From assembly GCA_035578155.1 (NCBI GenBank), contig JAPWDM010000022.1, positions 3,039,076 through 3,103,075 on the forward strand: a stretch of DNA of 64,000 bases. The letters are read 5' to 3'. The notes beneath the pieces are model-generated. The model was not told the DNA's origin and did not search any database. It saw nothing but the letters and a program-made list of their open reading frames with translations. Both the position numbers and the translations under genes were made by a program. This document shows, in pieces, positions 16,230 through 26,573 of this stretch (position 1 is the stretch's first letter; each line of letters begins with the position of its first letter). The DNA comes from Brachynemurus nebulosus (lineage: Eukaryota; Arthropoda; Insecta; Neuroptera; Myrmeleontidae).

Positions 16230-16850
16230 CCCAGTGAACATTTTTCTGTAAATTTTATGTCACAGTGACAGAACTGAAAGTCACGTGTTACATAACATGT
16301 GAGTCACATACTCACATGTAACTTACAATTTCCCACTTATAAACGTAACAATGTGACGTAACATTGTTATGTTCTTGTTACGTTTTAGGAAAATATAACT
16401 TTGATGTTACCTTATAGATAAAAATTACGCCTTCTTTTGCAAAAACAAATTCAAAATTCCCTTTTTTTGTTTCTTATTAACATTACATACACATATTACC
16501 AACTTATTGACATATACATACACTTGAATTATTATTTTTTTTTTTTTTTGACTGTTGCAGGATTCGATCCATTATCCAAGCTGAAGCATCTTTTAAATTA
16601 TCGACAGTCTTAACCACTAAACCAAACTCACTTATTTATTCTGATCGTATATATTAATATATATCACAAAATAGTAAATAAAGCCTTACAAGAATTTTCA
16701 TAAAAGTTTCATTTTTAAATTAATGTGTAACAAAATTAACGTTGTTTTAACGATGTATTATTAATGTTGTTTTAATGAAATGTCGCAATCATGACTCTTT
16801 CGTTATGTTTTTGTGACGTATCAATATTAATAAAACATTCGTTCATCCAT
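16230..16850. repeat. Dispersed repeat with CCCAGTGAACA terminus and TAACAT-rich subterminal zone
   Basis: Begins CCCAGTGAACA exactly where the reverse transcriptase relic stops. It continues with motifs built on GTAACAT/ATGTTAC. The start (16240-16290) is repeated at 36995-37040, and 16545-16730 is repeated at 39995-40170. The matching far terminus, TGTTCACTGGG, is seen at 41606-41616 in that second copy. This copy seems to lose its right end near the AT-filled palindrome at 16851. No coding sequence is recognisable. Confidence 0.65.
16547..16619 (-). repeat. tRNA-like (SINE-type) module with A and B box
   Basis: On the minus strand this 73-bp stretch has TGGTTTAGTGG, a good A-box match, and GGATCGAATCC, a B-box match, at tRNA-like spacing, and it ends CTGCAAC. 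Acceptor-stem pairing is poor (GTTTGGT against CTGCAAC) and no clean anticodon arm forms, so it is a tRNA-derived fragment rather than a working tRNA gene. The same module occurs at about 40000-40072. Confidence 0.5.
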
Positions 16851-16908
16851 TTCATCCATCCATTTTTGTATAAGTCGATTTATGTTATTTGTTATATGGG
16901 TTATGGGG

Positions 16909-17003
<95 letters not shown>

Positions 17004-17083
17004 GGGGTTATATTATATAATATAACCCCATAACCCATATAACAAATAACATAAATCAATTTATACAAAAATGGATGGATGAA
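16851..17083. mobile_element. Palindromic MITE with (AT)n core
   Basis: Arms of about 64 bp, starting TTCATCCATCCATTTTTGTA, mirror each other around (AT)n at 16912-17000. The open frame across it is an artefact. Confidence 0.85.
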
Positions 17084-17470
17084 AATTAATTACATCAGAC
17101 GCCAACAGGGGATAGATTGAAAAATTGCAGGAATCTTTAAATGGATAATTCCTCACAAATTGATACATTTAAAATTAATATGGTAACAAAACATTTCACA
17201 AAAGTAACAATAGTGATTTTAAAGATTTTTCAGTAACAAAATAAATGTAAACTGAATTTTTAAATGAGGAAAGACGAAACAGTATTCGTAATTAAACTAA
17301 ATTTTACTATTATTATAATGTTTGTATATATATATATATATATGTATACAGAGTGAGTTTTTCGGGAGTTGGCATTTTTATTACAGCCAAACCGTTGATT
17401 TAATCGAAAAATTGTTCAAATAAGAGTTGTAGATATCGACAGGAGCAACCAATTACGATAATCAGGAGCT
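17084..17470. other. No gene; retroelement-like tail
   Basis: A short (TA)n at 17327 is followed by TACAGAGTGAGTTTTTCGGG, resembling a dispersed-repeat terminus. Otherwise unassigned. Confidence 0.35.
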
Positions 17471-17567
17471 TTATTCGCCACGGGAACTAATTCTAGTGTC
17501 ATCTGGTGGTTAAAAATAAAATCTCTCTATGACAAGTCAATTTTAAAAAGAAATGGGAAAGTACTAA

Positions 17568-18092
17568 CGTAACCAACTTTTTTTTAACATAATTGATAAT
17601 AAACAATTTGAAATAAATATCAATGATATTATTAAGTATTTGGGTAATTCTAAAAGACCCTTAGTTGAAGGAGAACAGGTTTATAAAGCAAACCACATTA
17701 TTGCATGTGGTTTGAAAGAAACAAGAAACTCAGAATGCATACAAATAGCTGCTCTTTGTCGATCATCGTCTCAGGTGCAACAATTGCATCAAATTGAAAT
17801 GAAGCTAGAACTTATCAGTAATGAGATAAATATTTGTGCAAAATGTTCTTGTATTGCGGGTGCAGGTGGAAAATGCAAGCATACTTTTGCAGCATTAGTT
17901 TTTCTTTATCGGTTGGTTCTCTTGTTTTCTGTTTACGAATATGCTGCTGGTATCCCTCTTACTGAAATGTGTCATTTTCAGGACAATAATGATGAAAGTT
18001 GTAAAGATTTAGATGACGATGAACGTAAACTTTATTCCAAAATGTTAATCCAAGGTACTTCCTTTATTATAATTAATACAAATATACAATAA
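17568..18092 (+). pseudogene. SWIM zinc-finger protein fragment of a transposon
   Basis: An open frame runs from 17568 (after an in-frame stop) with no ATG in the conserved part, so it is an exon or fragment. After GEQVYKANHIIACGL comes the SWIM signature C-x-C-x(n)-C-x-H as CSCIAGAGGKCKH, followed by TFAALVFLYR. In arthropods this block is found in multicopy proteins often joined to a YqaJ/lambda-type exonuclease; no such domain follows here. The tail after FLYR does not match the family and may be intron or decayed sequence. Function of this copy is doubtful. Confidence 0.65.
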
Positions 18093-18179
18093 AATATTGT
18101 ATACATAGAAAGGTAAATATTCTTTTCGAGTACATTTAAATCTATAAAAATAATTACTAGTAGGAAACAAATTAGATTT

Positions 18180-18350
18180 TAAAAAGTGTCGATGACAGGT
18201 TCGCATTCTTGATAGCATACTGCATTTTTAATGCTTTTAACCATTTTTTCTTTAATTTTTCATCACTGGGAAATTTATGAAGTCTTTTTTTACATTGTGA
18301 TACATTACATAATTTAAGTAAATTCTTTTTATTTATTTCACTCATCATTA
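18180..18350 (-). pseudogene. THAP zinc-finger N-terminal exon, truncated
   Basis: Minus-strand frame from an ATG pair near 18348: a C-x3-C pair (CNVSQC) then LHKFPSDEKLKKKWLKALKM, the HxFP and KKW-L core of a THAP DNA-binding domain. The second zinc pair (C-x2-H) and AVPTIF-like end are absent, so the domain is incomplete or continued in a lost exon. Its partner within the same inverted repeats is the convergent SWIM fragment. Confidence 0.65.
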
Positions 18351-18459
18351 CAAATCACAATAAACAATTGTCACAGGCCATGTATAAATACGACTTGTCA
18401 TAGATAGCTTTTATTTTTAACCACCAGACGACACTAGAATCAGTTCCCGTGGCGAATAA

Positions 18460-18855
18460 CTGTTGTGGTTTTTGAGATACGATACAAACTTACCTTTTTT
18501 TAAATGGAATAGTATACTTATTTGTTGATAAAAATTATTCAATAAAGCAACAGTAACCAAAAATAAAAAATAAAAATTTTTATCTTAAGGTTTTTTTTGT
18601 CAAATTTTACAACTTTCGCGCTTAAAAGTGATTTATTTAAGTGAATTTTGGTAAGTTTAAGAGCGCCTACTTCAAACAAGCTTCATAATTACGGAAAATA
18701 GCTAAATGATAATTGTATTTATGCTATATAGATGTCTATCTAGTAAAACTCGTGTTCCTAGGTAACTAAAACAGAAATTTTTAACTGATTTGAATGACAT
18801 AAATCTGACATGCAGAAAGATATTTCTATATTTGGCATATTTAATCACTTTCGTG
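18460..18855. other. No feature recognised
   Basis: AT-rich spacer between the SWIM/THAP element and the P-like transposase relic. It may hold the lost 5' end of the latter. Confidence 0.35.
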
Positions 18856-19313
18856 ATGGTTATGTGCGCTGTGTTTGGTTGCAATAACAATGATAACAAA
18901 AAAACTTAAAATTAATGATGTGATTAATAATGTAACCTATTTTCAGTTCTCAAAAAATGATTCTTTGTGTAAAGAATGGGTTGGTAAATGTTGCATCACC
19001 CACTTCCAGGAGAGTCTACGCTTCGTAGATGGGCAAATAAAATTGATATTTCTCCAGAAATTTTAATTTTGTGTTTAAACTGATGGAATCACATTCTCTA
19101 CCGGAAATTGACAAAGTTTGCGTTTTTATGGCCAATGAAATGAAAGTTAAAAAGTCGTATGAATATGACCGAAACAGTGATATCCTTTTAAAGCCTGCCA
19201 ATTACGTCCAAGTAATAATGGGGCGTGGTATATTTTCCGATTGGAAACAGTCATTGTTTTACGATTTTGATCGTAAATTAAACAAACCACTTTTATTTGG
19301 AATAATTAAAACG
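18856..19313 (+). pseudogene. P-element-like THAP transposase relic
   Basis: Begins with an ATG at 18856 and a THAP start (MCAVFGCNNN). The frame breaks at the A-run near 18897-18903 and continues as NVTYFQFSKNDSLCKEWVGK, the THAP core. Next, in other frames, come PLPGESTLRRWANKIDIS and then SLPEIDKVCVFMANEMKVKK through GRGIFSDWKQSLFYDFD, the start of the RNase-H-like P-element/THAP9 catalytic region. The expected aspartate before EM (DEM) is asparagine here (NEM), which would remove the first catalytic acid. Everything after IIKT is deleted, giving way to a tandem hairpin repeat at 19321. At least two frameshifts; clearly dead. Confidence 0.75.
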
Positions 19314-19320
19314 AAGTGTC

Positions 19321-19435
19321 TAGTCGTCCGACAAACGGACGAATAAAAAAAAACTTAGTCGTCCGACTATCGGACGAATAAAATAATCTAGTCGTCCGAC
19401 TATCGGATGAATAAAATAAATTAATTGTCCGATAA
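19321..19435. repeat. Tandem 33-35 bp repeat, each unit a small hairpin
   Basis: Three full units and a fourth partial unit start at 19321, 19356, 19389 and about 19422. Each contains TCGTCCG, a 5-6 base loop and CGGACGA, a perfect inverted pair, followed by ATAAAATAA-type spacer. The array starts right at the truncation point of the P-like transposase. Confidence 0.85.
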
Positions 19436-20108
19436 ATCTAATTCTTTTAGGAATGGTATGCTTACTATTTTATAATTAATAATTACATATTTGATTATAA
19501 AATATGACAGAAGGAATTAAATTTATAACATTTTAAATTTGGTTAGGTTAGTTTAGTTAATTTTGACAATATACTTCGATTTTTGATATAAAAACTAGCT
19601 GGTGAGGTTGGTTTTGGTTAGGTTAGTTTAGTTAGTTTTGACAATATACTTCGACTTTGACACACATGCATACAAATTAAAAAAAGAAAATCTAGAAAAA
19701 ATTGAATTTTTTCAAATTTAACTACAGTTTCCCAGCATTTCCATTATGAGTATCGATTTTGTAGTATTTTTTTAACTAATTCGCCGTGGCAACGAACATT
19801 TTAAAAAAAAATCATTAAAATCAGATCATTAGTTTTCCTTTTAGAGCCAAAAATAGGTGGAGCCGTGCTTCTGCATAATTACCCAAATTTACTGAAAAAT
19901 AGACAGGTCTGCTGCAGGCGACGCTAGAGATTTACTAAATGTCCAACGCTTTCAATTACAGATAAAATATTTTTAATAAAAACTTTTATTTTTTTAAATA
20001 AACTTTATTATTTTTAGTAAAATTTGTTTCATTACAACATTTTTTGAATTACAAAAATCATTTTTGGCTTTTAAAATACAGAATAAATTTTTTTATAAAA
20101 ATGACTAA
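19436..20108. other. Spacer with a copy of the window-start AACCTAACC-type subunit
   Basis: 19540-19660 carries two inverted-orientation subunits (GGTTAGGTTAGTTTAGTTA and GACAATATACTTCGA) matching the 1-990 array. The rest is AT-rich and unassigned. Confidence 0.6.
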
Positions 20109-20116
20109 CTAAGAAC

Positions 20117-20484
20117 TAGGGATGTTATGGATATCCGTAACCGTAACCGAAACTACCGGATATCCGAAACCGTATCCGAAAATAAAAGCTTCGGATTTGT
20201 TTCGGATAATAACAGGCATGTGCCATTGGAAAACTGAGTTTAAATCGAAGCAAGTTTTTGCTGCATATATTTCTCTTAGTAGATTTCCGTTGATTCGTTT
20301 TTGACGTTCACTTTTTGGGTTAAAGCTTTCCCCTTTTTCTCTAAAAATTATGTTCACTGAAAGCAATTATCCGTAACCGTAACCGTATCCGAAACATTAT
20401 CCGATATTTTTACATATCCGTAACCGAAACCGAAAAAAATGTCTTTAAATATCCGTATCCGAAATTTCTTCTATAAGATCCCTA
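20117..20484. mobile_element. hAT-type MITE filled with ATCCGTAACCG words
   Basis: Perfect 8-bp duplication CTAAGAAC at 20109-20116 and 20485-20492. Termini are TAGGGATGTTAT and ATAAGATCCCTA. Both flanks inside are packed with CCGTAACCG, CCGAAACCG and ATCCG words around a unique core at about 20215-20365. No real coding frame. Confidence 0.9.
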
Positions 20485-20492
20485 CTAAGAAC

Positions 20493-21074
20493 CATTATTT
20501 ACATGAGTAAATTTCCGTTCAAATGAAAATGGTTTTTTTCCATATGTGTGATCAGCTGATTTTTACGATATGCCCACGTAACGACAAATTTTCATACTTT
20601 AATACTGTTTTTCCTATTGAAGTTGACAGAAGTTTAGTAAATACTTCAATTTTAAAAATCGAATGAAATGAGCTATGCAAGATATTGTAGATTTTGAAAA
20701 ATTGTTTGAATTCTTACTGCAAAAAATATAAGGTTATGAAAATAATCATTTACTACAACAGATTAAAAACTAATCGTGAAATGAATAAAATCATACTTTT
20801 TCCTGTTTGAACATAAGTACCTCTTATCTACATCTTAAGTACATCTAATCTTATTTAAATACCAGAATTTTGGCGTTGAAAATATTTTTTGTTGACATTT
20901 TTATTTAACGGTAATAAATAATCACATCATTGTATATACATCCGACATTATCGATGCCAATTGCCATCTACATAAATATTTCAATAACAAATTACAAGGA
21001 TAATACAGATTTCATATTAACTACGTATTATGGGTATACACATGGGTGTCTAAACAAAATTTTTTTATGTATTT
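20493..21074. other. No feature recognised
   Basis: AT-rich sequence between the hAT MITE and the 21075-23120 repeat. Short frames here lack any recognisable domain. Confidence 0.35.
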
Positions 21075-23120
21075 TTAGTCGAATTTTCTCCGAAAAATTA
21101 GACTTATACAGTCTATACGATAAGAGCTGCGAGAGGCGAGACCAGGGGCGCTATCCGTTTTCGGACCCGTAGAACACGATTATGTAAAAAAAAAAGATGT
21201 CTGATATATATATATATATATATATATATTTTCCCGCAACCTTTTAATATGTGTAGGGCCCCCCTATGGAAGTTAAGAGATGAAATTTGGTAAGTGGGGC
21301 TTATTCCGATGCACAACAATACTATCAAAGTGGGGTCAAATTTTGGGCAAATTTTTTTTCGGACCCGACCTTTAAGGGGGTGGTGGGGGGCGGAAAAGCA
21401 ATAAAACTTTTCCAAATCGGTTTTAAATAATGTTTCGGTCAATTATCTACAACATATCCAAAATTCAGCTTCCTAGGATGATATGGTGGGAGTAGAGGGG
21501 GGAAAAACGATTTTCGCTGGATCTAACAGGCCCCCAGCCCCCCAGAATTAACGTAGAGGGTTGAAATTTGGTGTGTTGATAAAGTTCGTACCTAGGTTGT
21601 GCTTTTTGGAGGTTTTAATATTTTACCCCCACCCCCCTCATTTTTAAGCTACAATTTCATGCATTTTCGACGTTTTCGAAGTTTGTACCACTCGCACAGG
21701 TCACCCGAATAAACCTAGAGGGCTGAGATTTTCTATTCGGATTGAGTTAGTATCAAGGGGGTGCCTTTTGGGGGTCTCGACTTTTAACCCCTACCCCCAC
21801 CATTTTTATACCCAAAAGAACATGATTTTTCTTGTTTTTTAACAGTTTCGTTCGGGTCAAAATCTCCCCAAATAAACCTAGAGGGCTGAAATTTGGTGTA
21901 CAGGTTAAGCTAATAGCCAGACACTGTTTTTTGGAGGTTTCAACTTTTAACCCTTACCCCCACGATTTTTACGCCAATATTTCCTTAATTTTTTTGCTTG
22001 TTTTCTAACACGTCTAGAGACTCCATAAGGAAACCTAGAGGGCTGAAATTTTGTACGTGTATTCAGTTAGTATCCAGCTAGTACCTTGTAGGGAGTCCAC
22101 ATCACTTTTCCCCCCACTTCTCCCATTTTTACATCGGAATTGAATGCTATTGTTAAATGTGTTTTAAAAGCATTATGTTTATTCTAAATACAAGTAGGCG
22201 AATAGTAATTTTAAAAAATTTAAAAAAAAGTGAATACAATTTTTTAACAAATGAAATACATACATATTAAGTAATTTGCAAATGTTATTAAAGTCACTGT
22301 TTATTTATTTATTTAATTATTATTTAGGAATTTTGGATTTTTATTATTTATAAAATAGAAATTTTGGATTTTTTTGGAAAGAAAAAATATCTTCATAAAA
22401 GCCTTCCAGTTTACTATTTAAGTTCCTTTTTTAATATTTAAAAGTAAAGCACAAAGGCAATTGGCGGATAAGCATGGATAGAAATGCCCTCGTACGAATT
22501 GTTTTGGCTTTTTCCCTGTTAACTTCTATCGGCACAAAATTGAAATTTACTGAGATTCAGCCCTTAAAAACTTAAAATCTTTTTATAAAGCCCCGATCAA
22601 CCGGACACTCATTATCAGTTTTGAAATCACCAAAATTACAAATCGCTTGTGGAGTTTCAATTATATTTCGCTTGTAGACACTCAATACCGAAGAAATAAT
22701 TTTTTTTTTATTTTTTTTATTTTTTATTTTTTTATTTTTTTTTTTTTTTTTTTTTTGAATGAAAAAATATCTTTATAAAGGCCTTCCAGTTTACTATTTA
22801 AGGTCCTTTTTTAATATTTAAAACTAAAACATAAAGGCAATTAGCGGATAAACATGGGCAGGAATGCCCTCGTACGAATTGTGTTGGTTTTTTTTCTGCT
22901 ACCTGTTTTCGGCACAAAATTGAAATTTACTGAGATACAACCCTTGAATACTTAAAACCTTTTTTTAAAGCCTCGATCAGCCGAACACTCATCACCAGTT
23001 TTGAAACCAACAAAATGACAATTCGGTTGTAGACTTTCAATCACATTTCGCTTGTAAACATTCAATACCGAAGATGAAGGGGGAAATTCGACTACCGTGA
23101 TGGGGCCCCGCTGCTCACGG
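21075..23120 (+). repeat. 2-kb dispersed repeat with internal tandem units
   Basis: Matches 43105-41950 in inverse orientation at both ends: GCGCTATCCGTTTTCGGACC on the left and GCTGCTCACGGCG on the right. Inside, 21549-22190 is a tandem of about 160-bp units starting at 21549, 21711, 21874 and 22031, each with AAACCTAGAGGGCTGAAATT and a CTTTTAACCC-TACCCCCAC block. The right part holds a 380-bp direct duplication (22401 and 22781). An (AT)n lies at 21206-21228. No enzyme is encoded that I can recognise; the element class is unknown. Confidence 0.75.
22472..22971 (+). other. Duplicated small frame with hydrophobic N-terminus
   Basis: Two copies of a 33-34 codon frame, starting at 22472 (MDRNALVRIVLAFSLLT) and 22853 (MGRNALVRIVLVFFLLP), both reaching GTKLKFTEIQPL and a stop. 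A third, altered copy is on minus at 42215 (MGRNALVQIVLAFSLLT). The N-terminus resembles a signal peptide. Differences among the copies include both silent and replacement changes, so selection is not evident. It may be a by-product of the repeat. Confidence 0.3.
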
Positions 23121-24442
23121 CGTTTTTTTTTTTATACATATAACTCTTATTTTCATTAAAAAACTTAAAAAGAAAGTTTTTGTTATTGGCAAATACTTTG
23201 CTAAATATTCCTTTGTTCCCTATATTACTTTTATAAAAATATCCCCTATTTAAAATTGTTAAGAGATCACAATGGTATTTTTTGCACGATCCTGTATTTT
23301 CATGCATTTACCGATGCTGTTGACAATGTTGGTAAGTTACATTTCCCGAACGTTTGTTTATATCCATGGAAACCAAAAAATAACAGTGCGGTAAGTTAAA
23401 TAGATGCGTGGTAAGTTAATAGGAGTGTGGTAAGTGAAATTGGCTCAAAAATGATTGTAATTATTTATTTATATTGAAATTAAAAGTACAATTTGAACAA
23501 TTAGGAAAATAGATCAATTAATATGACAATTTTCATTAGTTTGCACATTATTATTGTTATTGTTGCCATTAGCCTTCATATTTTATTGACATTTCAAAAG
23601 GTCGTTCAATCGTTAAAATTTTCTGTGGGTTTCATAATCTTCTTTTCATTTTACGAGAATAAATTTGCAGCCAAAAATAAAATGCTTCATCAATTTTGTT
23701 ATTCTCACTAAAATTATAGTTTAACAGACTATTTTCCTCCAATTTTTTAATAGAAAATTCAAAAAAAATATTCAAGTCAGTGAAATAATTGACACTTAAT
23801 TTTTTATTTACAAATATAGTTGTCAATTGTCACTACAAAGGTTCGTTTTAGTTGTTAAGAATATTTATAATATTTATTCATGGCATTCTATGTCATAACA
23901 TAGAAATATATATTTCACCTATATTATCCGAATTTTATTTTTTATTTAATATATTTTTATTCTTTAATTATTTTAAATCGATCGTGCAAAAAATATTATA
24001 CAATACACGATGCGTTAAGTGCCTTTACTGATCTCGAAAATTGCAAAAACTCGACCCTGCGGGTCTCGTTTTCGCAACATTTTCTCGATCAGTCAAAGCA
24101 ACTTACCGAACTTATATTGTAAAATACTATTTTAGGTACGTATGCGATTGTAAATGTGTGTGTAATGCTTCATTTCTGTAATATTCACACATACGAAATG
24201 CCATCTCCACATACCTCCGTGATATAAATTTATTTACATATACATAGGTATGTATTGGATGTATATACAAAAAAGTTTATGTACCTACATCTATTTTATT
24301 TATTAACACTTTGTCGGTCATTGACGTCATAAGAGGTCAAATTAGACGTTGCTTATCTTACACTACGTTGCAAGGCGTCAACATTCCCATATAAAGTGTA
24401 TTAGCTCTCAAAAAAGTGTACTAGTTGTTTGCCTCATTATAA
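23121..24442. other. No gene; GTGGTAAGTTA words
   Basis: GGTAAGTTA-like words recur at 23329, 23390, 23409 and 23430, with the complement near 24101 (AACTTACCG), suggesting decayed inverted ends of an element roughly 23329-24110. No coding sequence is recognised. Confidence 0.35.
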
Positions 24443-24639
24443 GGTAGCGGTTACACTAGATACGAATTCATCCGAAAATTAATTCGTACGAACTTATCCG
24501 AGTTAATACGAATTAAACAAATGCATACATTTAGTTATGCGTGGTTACACTGCTTCCGACTCTTTCGTACGAGCTCGTACGACTTTTTGATACGACCAAA
24601 ATATTTTGTCTTTTGATGCGAATTCGTACGAAAAAATGC

Positions 24640-24739
24640 AATGGATATAGAAAAAATAATTATTTTTGTTGAACAAAGGCAGTCTTCAAGGGATCAAAAG
24701 CATAAATATTATCATAATAGAAAGTTAAATAAATAATTG
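24640..24739 (+). pseudogene. MADF/Myb-like protein fragment of Harbinger
   Basis: From ATG at 24640: MDIEKIIIFVEQRQSSRDQK and HKYYHNRKLNK then a stop. The next codons, LRNKVAEEMF, continue the match. The pattern (I-VE-R-LWD--H-Y-NR-L---W--VA-EM) is that of MADF/SANT DNA-binding proteins that accompany PIF/Harbinger transposases. Stop codons and truncation show it is dead. Confidence 0.65.
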
Positions 24740-24850
24740 CGGAATAAGGTGGCAGAGGAAATGTTTAGATAAGTTTTTAATTAAATATATTACAATATAA
24801 TAAAGCTAACCTAACCTAACAAAAACATTTTAAGTATATGTAATGAAAAA

Positions 24851-25069
24851 TTAATTAACTAAATATTGAAGCTGAAATTCAGTAGATTTTAAAATGTAAT
24901 TGAATGTGACTTGCGACATGTTCAAATATTCTAAAAATTCCTGTTTGTCTTGAAAAATTTCCTCAAAGTAATTCCAGAACTCAGCTTTTTTTACTCTACA
25001 TGAATAATAAATAATTAGAAATTTGGAAAACGGTGATTCTAATAAATAAAATTTGGTAACTGGATCCAT
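24851..25069 (-). pseudogene. Harbinger transposase N-terminal fragment
   Basis: Minus-strand 72-codon frame with EEIFQDKQEFLEYLNMSQVT and FNYIL, the F--Y-RM----F--LL block found ahead of the DDE domain in PIF/Harbinger transposases. The DDE domain is missing. It sits inside TAA-flanked inverted repeats, which supports the assignment. Confidence 0.6.
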
Positions 25070-25621
25070 TGTTTGATATCATGCAATATGTACTAACGGT
25101 TTTCAATTTAAATTTAAATACGAATTCGTATTACGATTCCGTATCCAATGTAACCACACAGTCGTACGAATGAATTTCGTACGAGCTCGTACGAATCAAT
25201 TTTCGTAAGGATTCGGATCCAATGTAACCGCAGCCTAATTCTTTATGACTTTCATCGTGTTAAAATCAAACTATAAACGTTTCGCGTACGATGTTATCGA
25301 CTTCAAAAGTGGCATTATAGTGGTTAAGTTAGGAATCTAAACAATGTTTTATTTACTGTTATTAGATGGCAGCGCTTTTATACCATATTCATTATTAATA
25401 TTATTATTTTACTAATTCCAATGTTGCAGTATTTTACCCAAAGGTATACTATTTAAATAACTGTATAAATAAAATATTTCTTTTATTTAAAATGATTATA
25501 AAAATATTTAATGACATTTTAAAATATTTTAATGTTAAAACTGTATTTGTATATATTAAAAATTAATAAATTTTCGCTTTGAAATTTCGTCGCCTACAGT
25601 TGGCAATGCTTTTAAAAATCA

Positions 25622-26112
25622 ATGGGAGCATTCGTAACGCAACGAGCCAAAATGTCTTGCTCTTACTTTTAAGAACATTACACTTGTTTTGAAGTGCTTT
25701 TGCCTTAATTTGGAGATATTTGTTTATTCCTGTCTCACTTTCCGTGTTCTTGAGAGAAGGGTGAAGTTATATATACGATGTATACCGAACGTTATTACTG
25801 ACTATAAACTATGTATGCTAGAATCATCGTATCATAAAGATGTACACGATATGATTTTACTCACAGAGTACTAATTTAAATACAAGAGTAATATTGTACT
25901 AGATTTTAGATAAAATTTCTTTTTAATACAATACGTGAAAGTTTTTAAAAAATGTGTTGTTAATTATTTAGAATTTAGCTCTCAAGAACACGGAAAGTGA
26001 GACAGGAATATACAAATATCTCCAAAGTAAGGCAAAAGCACTTCAAAACAAGTGTAATGTTCTTAAAAGTAAGAGCAAGACACTTTGGCTCGTTGCGTTA
26101 CGAATGCTCCCA
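25622..26112. mobile_element. Long-armed MITE, 491 bp
   Basis: Arms of about 130 bp, starting TGGGAGCATTCGTAACGCAA, mirror each other around a 200-bp AT-rich centre. The inner arm (CTCACTTTCCGTGTTCTTGA) is shared with the MITE at 8278-8579. Confidence 0.85.
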
Positions 26113-26573
26113 ATGCTTTAATATAGGACTCATGATTACCACAATTAAAAAACTAAACCTCATACTCTACAAGCTTAAGTGATAGCAGTGAAGAGAGACG
26201 GATATAGAACTTCAATCCTGTGTTAAAATGGACAGTTTTAGAGCACCCCAAACCGCGATGTTGACACCCCATCTACAGATGGCAGTGCTATGCAGGCAAG
26301 CAGTACGCACTGTTATGTCTTGATAATTGTACTTTTGAAACAAGAAATTTGTTTATAGAAGAAAAATGGAAATATACAAATTGAAATATACGTTCCCTAC
26401 CTCTTCCTGTTAAACTGAACTTCCGCCTGACAACTTAAAAACGTCTGGACCTCGATCGTTCTGCCATCTAACAGAAACAAAATTGACTAAAATTTTCATC
26501 CACATTGGCCCATAAGAATTAAACTTCTATTATACGTCTCTCTTCACTGGTGATAGGTACGTTGAAATAAAGT
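26113..26573. other. No gene recognised
   Basis: Somewhat less AT-rich spacer. ACGGATATAGAACTTCAAT near 26199 and TTAAACTTCTATTATACGTC near 26519 look like decayed inverted ends of a MITE between about 26185 and 26545. Confidence 0.3.

Larger units (their letters stand above)
17471..18459. mobile_element. DNA element with 68-bp inverted repeats carrying SWIM and THAP fragments
   Basis: Inverted repeats of 68 bp, starting TTATTCGCCACGGGAACT, lie at 17471-17538 and 18392-18459 with only a few mismatches. They enclose two coding remnants that point toward each other: a SWIM zinc-finger frame on plus and a THAP zinc-finger exon on minus. A TA duplication is possible but not certain. No DDE transposase domain is seen, so this 989-bp copy is probably an internally deleted derivative. 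Confidence 0.7.
24443..25235. mobile_element. PIF/Harbinger element, internally deleted
   Basis: Flanked by the 3-bp duplication TAA (24440-24442, 25236-25238). Inverted ends: GGTAGCGGTTACACTAGAT and CCAATGTAACCGCAGCC. Subterminal zones carry repeated TCGTACGA palindromes on both sides. It holds fragments of both Harbinger proteins on opposite strands (next two entries). Confidence 0.88.

Noticed and set aside
16547..16619. Functional tRNA gene
   Set aside because: A and B boxes are present but acceptor and anticodon stems do not pair.
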